Assembly (NCBI GenBank): GCA_014281115.1
Contig: JACONQ010000002.1
Span: 3,720,001 to 3,784,000 of the forward strand
From: Laburnicola sp. R22_1
Taxonomy: Eukaryota > Ascomycota > Dothideomycetes > Pleosporales > Didymosphaeriaceae
DNA: 64,000 nt
Direction: 5' to 3'
The notes below the pieces were generated by a model that made no database searches, was not told where the DNA came from, and saw nothing but the letters and a program-made list of their open reading frames with translations. Position numbers and translations under genes: made by a program. This document shows positions 46,639 to 58,006 of this stretch, piece by piece; position 1 is the stretch's first letter; every line of letters starts with the position of its first letter.

Positions 46639-49557
46639 CTACATCACCGAGCACACGTCGGCAGGAAGTTCATTGGGGTCTGCTTCGGGCTTCATACCGG
46701 ACTCAGTCTCCCGTAGATCATCCCAGAAGATAAACCCGAGCACGCCTACTCTAGGGTCTTGAAAAGCGTCAGCTAGTAGCTTCAACAACTGGTCGTCTTG
46801 ATCTGCCATGGCAGCCATAGCCACGGCCATTCTCCGCTGCCGTGTCGTGGAAGAGGGTGCATTCTCGTAGAGTCGAACGTACAGCGGGTGACGCGCCTTT
46901 CGCAAGTGGTCTTCGATCTGCGAAAAGAGGAACATAAAGTGCACGGTAACCCATACGTAGTTGAGGCTTGATAAGGGAGCGTTGCCGCAAACGTCAGCGA
47001 ATATGTCGATGCGGAGAAGATCGAGAAGGTTGCTGCCTGTCGCGAACCTTTTTCCCTGTTCCTTGACACGGTATGGATCCATCTGCGGGAAGCTTTTATA
47101 GTCGCTCTTCGAGACAATGTTACGAATGGCTTCGGGATCAGCAACGTCACTGTTCACGTCAGGGATAATGGATGCCATTTGTAGTAGTTCCGTATCGCTC
47201 ATCCCTTTCGCTTTGATGCGCTTTACAAGGTCCGTGTCCTCGAGGCGTTGCTTTCCCGTGACAGGATCCGTTACTTTCTTGGTTTCGTGCACACGGAGCA
47301 TGCACAATGTAGATGGAAACCTGATCTCGTCGTCCGGAATCCGTTCGGGGACCCAATCAGCGTCGTAATACGAAACGAGCACGGACTTAGTAATAAAGAA
47401 GTGGTTTCTGCTGATGTCTAGCAATTTATGGATGCCTGCGGCTTGACGCAGACTTCTTGCTGATTCTCGACGTTGACGCAACGATATACGGTCCATGTTT
47501 GTCTTTGACTGTTTGACTAGACCTTGGTAGAAATCGGACTCTGGAATGCCTTCGGCAAAGAATGACTCCGGAAGCAGACCTTGGAGTGTTGCGTAAAGTC
47601 CAACTGGCTCCTTTATATACCCGGTCTGAACAAGCATATTATGCAAGTGTATAGCCAATGTGGGCTCTGGAATTTGCTCCCACATAAACATGCACAGACG
47701 TTGCATGATGACAAGACCTTCGACGAGCCCAGCTGCGCACAACAAAGGACAGTACTCCCATAGGCCGTTAGCATTGTGTTTCGAAAAGCGCGATGGTGGT
47801 ATGGTAGTGAGACCAGACATGTACTTGGACTCGCCTAGCCAGTTAACAAAATCATACTGCATCTCTTTAAGTAATTCGACACGTTCTTGGTGCCGGGCTG
47901 GTTGCCGATCAGATTCCGCATCTTTGTCCATTACCTGTTTCAGCACATCGACTGCTTGTAGGAACCCCCTGCCGAACCTCTTGCATTCACGGTCTAGGAA
48001 CATATCAACATCGCGCCGTGGGCGGAAGTTACGCGCAGGTCGTTCCAGAACATGCCCTTTGACAGCGCTCACTGTCCAACCGCGCGAGGCCGTCAATGAA
48101 TCAACAATGCACTGCAGCTGAAACACATGATGAGGAAGGATCTTTTGGCGAATATTGGTGTTCGGCTTCTGCATCGCGAGTGTGGTAATGACTCCAGCAA
48201 ATTCGTTAAGTCCAAAGAGCCTTCGATGCTCATCCCAAGGACCTGACGGCGACCAATCCACGTTCTCGTACACATGTTTTTCGCCTTTCATTGTGTTACG
48301 TTGGACGACAATTGACGAGAAGACGTTAACCAGATCGTAAAGCCAGTTGATGGTGTATGAACGGCGCCAAGAAAGTCGTTCCTCTTTGCTTGCTCGCTGG
48401 AGGTCGAAGTTCGGGTCCCAGTCAGCGATCTTCTTCTGCATAGCCTTGGTCGGCTTGCCACTTCTATTCTGTTGGAAGTCGATGATGAAGTCGACCAGAT
48501 CGTTATAGGTGTTGACCCACATCTGCTCTTTTATGTCGATTTTCATATCCTTAACCTTCTCGGCTTGATGACCGCAAGACGAAACGCGATATGCTTGTAC
48601 AGAGAACTGGCTCTGAGCCTTGTCTGGGTCACCCCGTGTAAGTGTTTTCATGATAGTTTCATACGACTCATGGCCCGGAAAGTCCACGAAAACTGCACTG
48701 CACGTCTGTTTGACCATGGCGACAGCTATGTTAGTCAAAGACGCTGCGACAGCTCCATTGAGGCCATCATAGGCTACCTCGCGCCAGAGGCCCTGAACGC
48801 AAGCCCGTATCTCTGACCATTCCTTAGAGACCGCGTACACTGCCAAAAGGTATTCGGACACAAGGCCATCTTTGTCCTCGATAATTCGATAGCTTTCGAT
48901 GGGAATGTCGGCCAAGGCTTTCCCTGCAGCGGGTTCCGGAGCTTGTACCTTCTTTGGCTTCTTGCCTTTCTTCCCCTTCTTCCCCTTGCCTTTTCCTGGG
49001 GCTTTCTTATGTTGTGGTCGCGATTTTGAATGCGACTCATCTTCAGATGGAACGTCGCTTCCAACATCTTCGTCCTCGTTAAGTCTCAATGCAGAAAATT
49101 GATTCTCAAAGATGGCCTCGTCAAGTTCCCCATCCGTTGCTTCGGTCCCAGCCGTAGAATTTCCGCTTGAAGCCCAGACTTTACCACCAAGAGCGTCAAA
49201 GGCCTCTGTTAGTGCGTTGATGAAGTACTTGTGCGTAGCGTTGCTCCTTTCGATCTCTGGATCCGGCTTCTCGTTCACAATCTGCTGAAAAGCCTCGTAG
49301 GTAATCGACCTTGCTTTGATAACGTCCTGAAAGATCCTGAAGATCGCGGGCGGAATAGGCTGGAGATGTTTCGCAATGAGCTTTGACATCTGCACTATCT
49401 CGGCAACTGTACTCTGACCCGTGGTGTTGATTGTGACGGGTGCATGTTCTTCTGCGGTCTTTCCCGACCGAATAATGCCATTCGACGTATTGATGACCCA
49501 GTATAGAAGACGACTGGTATCTTTCTTGTACGTTAGGTAGAGGTTGTGGCTTGCCAT
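46639..49557 (-). CDS. DUF6604 domain protein with C-terminal CaaX box
   Basis: An uninterrupted frame of 972 residues from ATG 49,557. The N-terminal region of about 270 residues ([18 protein letters not shown], then [20 protein letters not shown]) fits the fungal DUF6604 domain, whose function is unknown. Residues about 175-210 hold a Lys/Gly-rich basic stretch ([13 protein letters not shown]), possibly nuclear or nucleic-acid binding. The rest is helical without recognised domains. The last four residues, CSVM, form a CaaX box of the farnesylation type, so membrane attachment is possible. No intron is needed. A hairpin element lies about 135 bp upstream of the start. Confidence 0.85.
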   Translation of the reverse strand: MASHNLYLTYKKDTSRLLYWVINTSNGIIRSGKTAEEHAPVTINTTGQSTVAEIVQMSKLIAKHLQPIPPAIFRIFQDVIKARSITYEAFQQIVNEKPDPEIERSNATHKYFINALTEAFDALGGKVWASSGNSTAGTEATDGELDEAIFENQFSALRLNEDEDVGSDVPSEDESHSKSRPQHKKAPGKGKGKKGKKGKKPKKVQAPEPAAGKALADIPIESYRIIEDKDGLVSEYLLAVYAVSKEWSEIRACVQGLWREVAYDGLNGAVAASLTNIAVAMVKQTCSAVFVDFPGHESYETIMKTLTRGDPDKAQSQFSVQAYRVSSCGHQAEKVKDMKIDIKEQMWVNTYNDLVDFIIDFQQNRSGKPTKAMQKKIADWDPNFDLQRASKEERLSWRRSYTINWLYDLVNVFSSIVVQRNTMKGEKHVYENVDWSPSGPWDEHRRLFGLNEFAGVITTLAMQKPNTNIRQKILPHHVFQLQCIVDSLTASRGWTVSAVKGHVLERPARNFRPRRDVDMFLDRECKRFGRGFLQAVDVLKQVMDKDAESDRQPARHQERVELLKEMQYDFVNWLGESKYMSGLTTIPPSRFSKHNANGLWEYCPLLCAAGLVEGLVIMQRLCMFMWEQIPEPTLAIHLHNMLVQTGYIKEPVGLYATLQGLLPESFFAEGIPESDFYQGLVKQSKTNMDRISLRQRRESARSLRQAAGIHKLLDISRNHFFITKSVLVSYYDADWVPERIPDDEIRFPSTLCMLRVHETKKVTDPVTGKQRLEDTDLVKRIKAKGMSDTELLQMASIIPDVNSDVADPEAIRNIVSKSDYKSFPQMDPYRVKEQGKRFATGSNLLDLLRIDIFADVCGNAPLSSLNYVWVTVHFMFLFSQIEDHLRKARHPLYVRLYENAPSSTTRQRRMAVAMAAMADQDDQLLKLLADAFQDPRVGVLGFIFWDDLRETESGMKPEADPNELPADVCSVM

Positions 49558-49692
49558 GGTGTATCCACGTTGCTTGCTCTGTGTTTGGTGCTGAGTGCGC
49601 GCTTGATGTGGAGGGCAGTTTTAGCCAAGCCGCTAGCAGCCGCATAACCCCGGCTTCTTCCCGCATTTGGAATAGTCACGTGTTTTCAATTC

Positions 49693-49807
49693 ATCCATGG
49701 ATCATCACCAGGTGGTGAAATAATTCGTTGGCGCTTTACATGAGTTGCTACTGCCGCTTACGTGAAGCGCCAACGAATTATGGCACCACCTGGTGTCATG
49801 GATCCAT
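49693..49807. mobile_element. 115-bp hairpin element (MITE-like)
   Basis: Arms of about 47 bp (49,693-49,740 and 49,761-49,807) are reverse complements with few mismatches. Each contains CACCAGGTGGTG and ATAATTCGTTGGCGCTT. Loop about 20 nt. No coding capacity. Its right end TGTCATGGATCCAT equals the first 14 bases of the Gypsy LTR at 1,907. It sits in the promoter region of the DUF6604 gene. Confidence 0.7.
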
Positions 49808-50522
49808 TCCTAATGTCATTTCAACATCAATGCATGTGACATACAACGAACATATCTAGTCTAAAAACTAAAAAGTCAGATGAGCAAAACTCAATATAAC
49901 AACACATAAGCAGCTAACACAGGACATATGCATCGATGCAAAATTTACCATTGCACTATTCCTATAACATCGATCGCCTCTCAGCAATTCGGACATGCAG
50001 CGCATACAACCCATATAATCACTCTAGAACTTCCTCACCATCCGCAATACACAGACACAAACTCAGTAGATCTTGGTTGCACGGCTCTTAATAATGACCA
50101 ACTCTCAATTACATCATTTCTAATGGTGGCTGCTAAACAAATGCCGAAACAAACACTTTGCTCGTTGTGCGTAACTCATGTGCAAAACATGAAAACTAAG
50201 GATAAACAAGGTACAAACCAAGATGTTCGCTGTGCCTCCCTCCACCAATGAACAAAACGATCCTGCAATGCAAGAGAACAAACTGAATATAAAAAAAGCC
50301 ACCAATGCTTCAATCAAGTCCTGACACGCAATACGCCAAAACGTCGGAGATCTCATTCGCCAGGGTACTCTGCTGCTGGCTAACCGCACAATAAGCAACA
50401 TCGTTGGCGAATCCAGAAATCCGGGACTACGGGCAAGTGTACGGGTTGCGGATGCGCAGATGCCTCGATGGTTGGGCGGTCTAGTGATGCCCACACATTT
50501 CCAAGTTGCGTCTCCGCATCTT
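49808..50522. other. Intergenic region, no gene seen
   Basis: Downstream of the minus-strand gene ending at 50,523 and upstream of the hairpin element. Reading frames here are short and lack domain features. Confidence 0.5.
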
Positions 50523-52511
50523 CTACATTATGCTGCACAGTCCTTGTGGTACTGCCCGATTGGTATGCTCTTGCCGCTCTTGTCCGGTATCTTTCTGGCC
50601 TTGGGGTTCGTCCGTCTTTTGTCGATCCGATGCATCTTGCTCTTGCTTATCCGATGTCTCGTGTTCTTCCTTCCCCCGTGCAACTTGTTCTTGAATCGCA
50701 GAGTCGCCGGGCTCCACCAGCCCATCTGTCCCAACCGAGACGTCATGCGATCCAGCGGTTTTCTTTTCCTCCTCATTCACCTCCCCATCAGTTTCCGTCG
50801 CAGAATCATCGAATGCCTCTTCTTCTCTCCCCTCATCCTGCTCATCCCACCGTCTCGCTTCCTGCTCAAGAGCCGTCCAATACTTCATCGCGTGCTCCCA
50901 CCACGTATCAAAACACTCATGCCTCCGATGCGCAAAACTCGTATTCACCATATGTGAGTCATGCGCTGACCACTTCCCCTTGACATAGTTCTTGTGACCG
51001 CGGTAATAGTATGAGTTCGGTTGAGAAGGCGTCTCCAGAAGAGGTAGGACGTAGTGCGGTAGTTGGAATTTCGGTGACTGCAATTGCGAGATGCGAGTCT
51101 GAGGCGGGATCTCTGTGTTCGTGCGGAGTATGCTACGGCCTGGCTGTGCTGTCTTGTGCGGGTTGGCGTTGAATGTGGGCGAACGACGGAGGATGTCAAT
51201 ATCTACTACGGTGCCGACCTTTACTTCAGGTTCGAAGCGCACCTTACGTGTGCGGCGGCGCTTGCGCTTCGGCGGTTCGATGTCGATTTGTTCTTCTGCG
51301 GGGCCAGGGTTGTTTGTTGGCGTATCTCCCCATTCGGCTGCGACCTCCTCCTCGTTGTCGCGTCCGCGCTTTCGGCTATGTCGCATATAGGCATCCTCGA
51401 CTGCGCTCCAAGCACCACTGCGTTTCACATTCCTAAACTCTTGGAGTGCCGCACGTGCTGTGTGGCCTGACCAAGGCCAATCTGTTTTCGAACCCGCAAG
51501 CACTTCATCCCATCGCGCTTCCTTCGCTCCTATAACTCTGGCTGTGCTCACTAAGCGCAGTAGGAAGACCTTGCGGTTGCGCCATGCCGTGCGTGGGTTT
51601 TTCTTGGTGACCTGGCTTTTACTCGGACCACGAAGGTGTCGTTGAAGCCGACCTTTCGCTTGTTGATAGCTGGCAAAGTCGGTTATTTTGTCCAGTGCAG
51701 CCAGAGATTCTTCGAGACTGCAGTGCCTCTCTGTGTGCTCTTTACGCTCTGTGAGGCGCTTCATGTGATGTACAAATTCGCATGGTGGACAGCGGGTGTG
51801 GGTCGTCGGGTTCGCAGGATGCATCAAGTGACCACAGTGGCCTGCTTTCTGTGTCTCGATGCCTGATGGGAGTGTGACCGTTTCGTTGGGTTTGGAGTTG
51901 GGTGTTTGGTCCTGTGTCTGGCTGTTGCTATTTTCGGCGGGGACAGTGGTCATGGAGGGTGTGGGATCGGCGGTCTCGTCTTTCGCCGACGGTGACTGCG
52001 ATGCACCAGACGAACCGTCTAGAAGTGGGATCTGTTCGTGGACGGGCGCTACCTGAGCGATTTTAATGATAGACGCCGGGGTGTCGGTCTCCGTTTCCGT
52101 CGAAGGCAGCTGCGCATGAGCACCCTGGGCCGGCGGAACCTGTGCGTCTTCAGTCTGGTCGGATTTGTGTTCTGCTGAAGCGTTGGTGGTGGTGGCTGTA
52201 GAGGCATCGTATCCCTCTCCCTCCCTTTCTTCTTTTGGGTGCAGCTGTGGCGTACTAGGCGAATCGTCGATGGGCTGAGGGCGATCGTGACCAGGTTTTG
52301 TCAGGCTGACGATGATCGCGGATGCTACAGGATCAGGTACGTCTTTCGCCAAAAATAGCCGCCACTCGGAATGCAAATTCTCGGAGACATGATGAGCGTG
52401 AGGACTGTTGTTATTCACAGCGGCTGTAGATGTCGCCGCGGCAGTAGCGACTTCAGCGAGCGGAGAGAGGCTCGGGCCTTCGCTCTGGCCATCGATGAGG
52501 GCTGGGTGCAT
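50523..52511 (-). CDS. Hypothetical disordered protein with CaaX box
   Basis: An open frame of 662 residues from the first in-frame ATG (52,511). The frame is open for about 30 codons further upstream, reading FYCPQCSQPSQYN, so an upstream exon joined near TTGCCCGCAG (about 52,531) is possible and the true start uncertain. The N-terminal half is rich in Ser, Thr, Pro, Glu. A CxxC...HxRC-like cluster (GHCGHLMHPANPTTHTRCPPC, read in two parts: GHCGHLMHP and THTRCPPC) could bind zinc. KRKRRRTRKVRF is a likely nuclear signal. Near the C-terminus lies a Trp-rich helical stretch (CFDTWWEHAMKYWTALEQEA). The protein ends CSIM, a farnesylation-type CaaX box. Family not recognised. Confidence 0.65.
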   Translation of the reverse strand: MHPALIDGQSEGPSLSPLAEVATAAATSTAAVNNNSPHAHHVSENLHSEWRLFLAKDVPDPVASAIIVSLTKPGHDRPQPIDDSPSTPQLHPKEEREGEGYDASTATTTNASAEHKSDQTEDAQVPPAQGAHAQLPSTETETDTPASIIKIAQVAPVHEQIPLLDGSSGASQSPSAKDETADPTPSMTTVPAENSNSQTQDQTPNSKPNETVTLPSGIETQKAGHCGHLMHPANPTTHTRCPPCEFVHHMKRLTERKEHTERHCSLEESLAALDKITDFASYQQAKGRLQRHLRGPSKSQVTKKNPRTAWRNRKVFLLRLVSTARVIGAKEARWDEVLAGSKTDWPWSGHTARAALQEFRNVKRSGAWSAVEDAYMRHSRKRGRDNEEEVAAEWGDTPTNNPGPAEEQIDIEPPKRKRRRTRKVRFEPEVKVGTVVDIDILRRSPTFNANPHKTAQPGRSILRTNTEIPPQTRISQLQSPKFQLPHYVLPLLETPSQPNSYYYRGHKNYVKGKWSAHDSHMVNTSFAHRRHECFDTWWEHAMKYWTALEQEARRWDEQDEGREEEAFDDSATETDGEVNEEEKKTAGSHDVSVGTDGLVEPGDSAIQEQVARGKEEHETSDKQEQDASDRQKTDEPQGQKDTGQERQEHTNRAVPQGLCSIM

Positions 52512-52859
52512 ATTGTACTGGGACGGTTGACTGCACTGCGGGCAATAGAAGTAGAGTGTACGCAAAGGAAGTTGCGCCGGAAGTCGAAGTGTAATGTCTC
52601 AAGCCAATGTGTAGCATAGGCCTGTTTTGGTTTAGCTCAGAAGCAGATAGTGGTGAAAGCACATGCGAGAGTGAATAAACACGTTGTCTGTGCAAATCTG
52701 AACCAAGGGTGAAATGTCACCATTTCTGCGGGATATCAGCGTTATTTTGAAGGAGCTGACATGGAAATGCAAAAATGAACAGGCTTATAGGTCGGATGGA
52801 AGGGCAAGAGCGAATCTGCTGAGCTTGGATTAGTTATACAGTAAATAGCCGAATGCGCC
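52512..52859. other. Intergenic region, no gene seen
   Basis: A short space between two minus-strand genes. It holds the 5' region of the upstream hypothetical gene and the 3' end of the esterase gene. No element recognised. Confidence 0.5.
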
Positions 52860-54698
52860 CTAGTCTTCCACACACTCCCAGCTTTTGACATCTTTCGGAT
52901 CTCCCTCCCCCTTGTACATGTTCCTCTTTGGGTATTTACAATGCGCCCTCTTATAATCAACCCCCAAGCTCTGGTTGCCATTGATCCATTTCGTCCCAGT
53001 AATTGTCTCAGGAGCAACACCGTTTTCGACCCAATCAACAACCGCCATAAGTACGTTCTCGCTAGGGTCAGAGCTCTGTACCGAACCTAGTCTCTGTCCA
53101 AAAGCCGCAGCACCATCACCACCGGTGCAGTGTCCCGTTCCAGACATGCGGAAGAACCGATAGAAGTCGTCTAGCTCCGAAGGTGAGAGACCCATGGTTT
53201 GCGACACGTGCTCATAGTACCAAGGCGAGTTCTCTGGAGTGATGAAACCATCCATCTGTCCATGATAGTGCAGAATCTTTGCGCCGCGGGCTTGAACTGC
53301 GCTCAGATCTCCTTTAAATGTATCGATATTGGAAGGGTTAATTCGGGCGGCGTTGATGTAGTCGGACTCGTTGATTTTCATTGGATCCCAGGCCGGATCG
53401 TTGTACATGGCGTAGCGGAAGAAGTCGACGCTCAAAGGCGAAGGTTGACCGTTGTACAAGGCACTGGCAGCAACTCCCTCGGAACCAGGCGCCATGCGAG
53501 GATATACCAGGGTTCCATCTGACAACTTAAAAGCAGAGAATACTTCTTGGACGGTGTTGGCTTGGGTTGGGGTCAAGCACGCTGAGGAGTTTGTAGCGTA
53601 GCTGCAGATCAGCGACGACGCATTGTAGTTGCAAATAGATGCATCCTCCAGGATACCATCAGCATAACCGTCCAGTAAGTCACATTGTTTCATGATGTCC
53701 TCATGGACAATTGTGGTCCACAGGTTCCTAGGTACGAACGTGGCCGAGTCGGGCGGACCTGTGACGTTTATCCAATGTCCGGTGAACGAGGTGAGGTTGT
53801 TGAATGCGATAGCTGGAGCTCCGGCAACAATACCGTCGAAGTCTTCGGGGAAATCTTGCGCTGATTTGAACCCTTGTCGACCTCCCGTTGAGCAACCGAG
53901 GTAGTACGACTTTGTGTGTGGTGATCCATAAAACTGTTGCGTTCATGTTAAAATCCATCGACAAAGACGTTGCGGACTGGTGTTGCACTTACAGCTTCCG
54001 TGATCTGCTTGCCAACCACAACACCGGTGTGTACCCTATGCATGTTTAGTAGATTCCTTCTTCAAGACAGCGATCACACTTACGAGCGATAAGCAAAGTC
54101 TGCTACAACTTCCGGTTGGTTGTAAAATGCACCTAGATATTGGTTCAGCATACACATACCGAACGCAGTCCACAGCGTGAAGTGACTCACCACCACTGGA
54201 ACCATTATGACCGTTGTTTGCGCCAACGGTTGCGAAACCCAAACTCAATGTGTATGCCATATCGTCATACCCAATGCAACCTCCTAACCCTCCATTGCCA
54301 GTCGATAGGAAGCGTCCGGTGTAGTTCGACCTAAATGTATTCGATAAGCATATCTTCCCTATGCATTATAGATATGCAGGGTTAACTTACGGTAGCCACG
54401 CTTCCATGTTGATACCCGAGCTGTTAGACGTGGAGACGTAAAGCGTGATTCGGCACATGTCTGTAGACACCGCCTGAGATGGAGCACCGCATGTTGCGTT
54501 TCTGTCTGGTATGCTGAGATTCGTTCCGGCGGCGACGAATTCTGAAGTATACACCGTGGCATTTTCGATGTCGAGATTCGGTGCAATAGATGAACACGCG
54601 GCTTGAAAATCATCTGCAACATTTCCCTTCTCTGGGAGTGGATTGGCAAACGAAATGCCGGCGCTGAGGAGCAGTTGCGCCCATCGATTGACCACCAT
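52860..54698 (-). CDS. Tannase/feruloyl esterase family secreted esterase
   Basis: Five exons: 54,391-54,698, 54,191-54,330, 54,084-54,132, 53,993-54,035 and 52,860-53,933. They are joined by introns of 48-60 nt that all start GTAAGT or GTGAGT, end AG and keep frame: 1,614 nt, 537 residues. An N-terminal hydrophobic stretch (WAQLLLSAGISFANP) is a probable signal peptide. The catalytic Ser lies in YYLGCSTGGRQG, the Asp in the HGQMDGFI region and the His in MSGTGHC. Cys next to Ser and next to His form the CS-D-HC arrangement of the family. NYTGRFLSTGNGGLGGC and GFATVGANNGHNG are strongly typical. It would cleave feruloyl or galloyl esters of plant cell walls or tannins outside the cell; the exact substrate cannot be told. 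Confidence 0.93.
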
Positions 54699-55762
54699 CT
54701 TGATCGAGTGTATAGGTTGCAGCTTCGAAAACTGCAGATGGGAGAATCTACCAACTTTTTATCTCAATTTCTACGCTATGACGCGCGTGCATACATAACG
54801 GTGCATTTTCAAGTACCGATGTTGCCCTGAAGAGCTAATATTAATCCTGGGGTGCTGGGGTAGGCGGGGAAGGATGTGGAGTAAGCTAATATCTAGCTCA
54901 AGCATGCTAGCGTATGTTTGGCGGAACAACTGCGGCGAGAGACCCTAGAGGCTTCATTTCCCTATTTCACGGGTAGAACGTCGGCATATGAAAAGACGCA
55001 AGCTCTAAAAGGTGATATATGATAGAATAAAATAAAATGAACTCGTCTAGCATCTTAGGAGCTCTGGACAACTAGAAAAACAATTTTACCGGCGCAGAAG
55101 AACTTTAATAAGGACATGAAAGAATAGACAAAAGACACAACAGACGATGTTTTGACGAAAGAGGATGAAGAACTTCAAATTTTTGCAGAAAAACGGGGCG
55201 GGCACACTGCTTACTAAACACACGATGGCCCAAGCGCGCCGCACCACATGGAACTGCTAGACTACTACCACCTACCTTTGTTTTATCGCTCGACGCATGA
55301 ATGTTTCTCACTTGGCGTTTAAATTTCGTCAAGGCGTGCTTTAAACATGATTGTTTGAAAGCCTTTGATGCCGACTGTACCGCGTGACGCAATGCTGAAA
55401 AGGCGACTTTAGGGATGCATGAAGGAAATCTTGGAACAGAGTCTGGTCTCTGGAACCACAGACAAGAGTATCAGAAAAGCTTTATCATCACCAAATACTT
55501 GAAAGGAAGAAATGACGAAAGCATCATGTCAATTTTCTGCTAACTAGAAAAGAGCCATAGACGGTCCGTAATGCTATCCCGAAGCCTCAATGTCTGCTCT
55601 GACTTGTGTTGTCCTTGGAGTAGCCAAGTCAGACTCATACAGCGCGGTAGAATTTTGCGCGACAGAGACCGGATTCGAATGTGTGAGCAGCCCCTCATCG
55701 TTCTTGAAGCATGAAGTGTTGTTTTGGTAAACATCTGAGGGTTATTGCATGCAGATCTGCGA
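54699..55762. other. Intergenic region, no gene seen
   Basis: Promoter side of the esterase gene and 3' side of the next minus-strand gene. Reading frames near 55,105-55,392 and 55,540-55,869 have no domain features and I do not support them. Confidence 0.5.
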
Positions 55763-56794
55763 CTATTTCCATGGGGCGTACCGCCCATCATTCCTGACTT
55801 TCCTTTGCTTGGTGGCGTACTTGAAGCGACTCCAACGAGGTGAATCATCTTTCCGGAAAGTGAAAGCACAGTACTTCGCTATCCTTACCATGCCAAACCT
55901 CACACCATATTCTTTTATCTGATGCATGATATCCTCATCCTCTTCTTCCGACCTTGTGCCAATGATGTCGATCGACTTTGGGATGGTATATGGCATCCAA
56001 CGGTTCTCGAATATGTAGAATGGTCGACAGCAGCCCATTGGGCAGAAAGCGTTTGTGTAATCCAGCTCCACATTTCGTGAAGTAGCCAAATGTGAAAGAA
56101 CATAGTCCGCGCCATATCTGCGATCTACTATAGTAGTCTGATGTATCAAGTCCAAGCGATACTGCCTCGTCATAGTATCGTACGCGTCTTCATTCGCATC
56201 CCAGGCCGCCCAGGTCGATTGGTCGTAACCAGGATCATCACTTCCTGAGAGTTCATGGCGATCCACAGCTATACTGAGATTCTTAACATAGGCGAAACCG
56301 CGTTCTGAAAACAGTGACCTCTCGTTCAGTGGGTGTGCTATAACATTACTGTGGACTGGAGAGCAATGATACCAGTTTAGCGGCAGCACAAACAAGTTCC
56401 TCGAGAGGTAGATCTTCTCAGCCTCTTCGTGTACCGACTTGCACACACGAAGTATCGCCAGGTAAGGCTCTCGGTAATGCTCCTTGTCGCGATATCGTAT
56501 GCTGTTCTTGTGCTCGCCGTCGGTGTGCTTGTAGAATATCTTGCCGACAACGAGCAACTCCTCATAGACGAGGCATCGGAGTTCCACCGGTAGATCGAGG
56601 AATCGAGATCGAGGGGCAGGTTTTGTCGTGCTATCGTCAGTCGTAGGCGTAGTAGGCTCCTTGGATCCGCTGTCTGTCTGCTCGGCCGCCTTCCGCTCCA
56701 TCTCGGATATCTTTTGCTCTTCCTCGACCGCCTTCTGCTCCAGCTCGAACACTTTCTCCTTCAGCGCAGCCACCTTGGAGGCAGCAGAATCCAT
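55763..56794 (-). CDS. Coiled-coil protein with F-box-like/DUF7730-type region
   Basis: 343 residues from the first ATG (56,794); the frame is open further upstream but without ATG. Residues 1-40 form a coiled coil (VAALKEKVFELEQKAVEEEQ). After a Thr/Ser/Lys linker, FLDLPVELRCLVYEELLV (about 65-82) is the F-box-like LPxELR..IY motif common in fungal DUF7730 and related proteins. LAILRVCKSVHEEAEKIYLSRN follows, the usual second motif of this group. The remainder is unrecognised. The role is unknown; an adaptor in ubiquitination is only a guess from the motif. Confidence 0.78.
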   Translation of the reverse strand: MDSAASKVAALKEKVFELEQKAVEEEQKISEMERKAAEQTDSGSKEPTTPTTDDSTTKPAPRSRFLDLPVELRCLVYEELLVVGKIFYKHTDGEHKNSIRYRDKEHYREPYLAILRVCKSVHEEAEKIYLSRNLFVLPLNWYHCSPVHSNVIAHPLNERSLFSERGFAYVKNLSIAVDRHELSGSDDPGYDQSTWAAWDANEDAYDTMTRQYRLDLIHQTTIVDRRYGADYVLSHLATSRNVELDYTNAFCPMGCCRPFYIFENRWMPYTIPKSIDIIGTRSEEEDEDIMHQIKEYGVRFGMVRIAKYCAFTFRKDDSPRWSRFKYATKQRKVRNDGRYAPWK

Positions 56795-58006
56795 GCTTGT
56801 AGCGTGTAGCCAAAGAACTATACCGCCCGTCGCCGTGGTAGCCCACGTATGCGACAAGGCGGTGCGTCGCCGGAGAGAACCAGCGTCTGGCCCGTCGTGC
56901 CTTCCCGTTTGGATCGACTGGAAGCCAGGTAAACAAACGAACCCTCTCCTGCAGCACCGTCAGCACCCAAGCCCATAAGGTACTCTCAACTCTCAAGCCT
57001 CAAGTCGCCCTCACTCACCGCACGCGCTGCAGCAGCCGTCTCCAATCGCACCACAGCAGCGACAGCCCAGATAGATCTCCCAGCCAACCTATTAGAAAAT
57101 TAGTAAAGCACACCAGCGTCGAACAAAACGTGCAATGCATACCCCACCGTTCGAAAGCGAGGTTGAAAGTAAAGTAGCCAGTCAGCCAGTCAGTCAGTAA
57201 GTAAGTGAGAGGAGAGGAGAGGAGAGGAGAGGAGCGAGGAACCAAAGTCTAGATAAAATACTAGCGTCCTCTTAAAGGCACGAGCCAACCTAGCTAGACC
57301 CACATCAGTGAAAGTGAGTGAATGGGTAAATAAATGAGTGAAAGGTGAACCTGAACTAGCCAATTACCATCACCATCACTTCACCACAACCAACCACCCA
57401 GGCACAACAGACTCATAAAAAACCCAGCTCTCGCGAGCCTATATCATCTTATTTTAATATTTTTTGGGGGAGGGGAGCATGCATCGCGCAGACAAGACGG
57501 ATGGGTAGGGGACAGGCCATTACACACATTCTAGCAGCATACGCCACAACACACCACCCAAGCGCAGACACAAAAAAAGAAAAAAATATGAAAAACACCC
57601 ACCAGCACGCATCGCGAAAAAAGAGAAATAGCAAATAGCAAATAGCACAATGAAAAGAGCGTACGAGATATTTCCTCTTTGGGAGTCATCGACTCATAGA
57701 ATCCATGCTTCGGAGATAAGATAATGTTCTGCAAGCGAACAGCCCCAACCCTTCCCCAGCAAAGATGGGCATACAAGACCGTGTGTAGGGAGCGCATTAG
57801 GGCGATGTAGGAGGGACGGGGCCGGGGGGGAAAGCGAGATGATAAGATGTTGACAGGATGATTTCGGAGTCTAATGAAGCGGAGCCTTCAGCACCCTAAA
57901 GAACCTTCCATGCCACGGGACCAATGAACCAGGCGTTGTTACCCATTCCGATGCACCAAACCGAGAACCCTCACTTTTGCCTCTCCGAACAGAGCGTGGT
58001 GGATGT
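56795..58006. other. Intergenic region with short tandem repeats
   Basis: No gene supported. A purine-rich (GAGAG/GGAGA)n tract lies at 57,207-57,234, preceded by (CAGT)n and (GTAA)n-like units from 57,179. The part next to 58,006 is probably the 14-3-3 3' untranslated region. Confidence 0.5.
57207..57234. repeat. (GGAGA)n microsatellite
   Basis: About five to six units of a 5-bp purine repeat, in the region upstream of the coiled-coil gene. Confidence 0.85.

Noticed and set aside
51084..51470. Plus-strand frames opposite the CaaX-ending hypothetical gene
   Set aside because: Antisense shadows of a longer, better supported minus-strand frame.
56637..56996. Frames upstream of the coiled-coil gene
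   Set aside because: Shadows of the gene and of its leader; no ATG extends the real frame.
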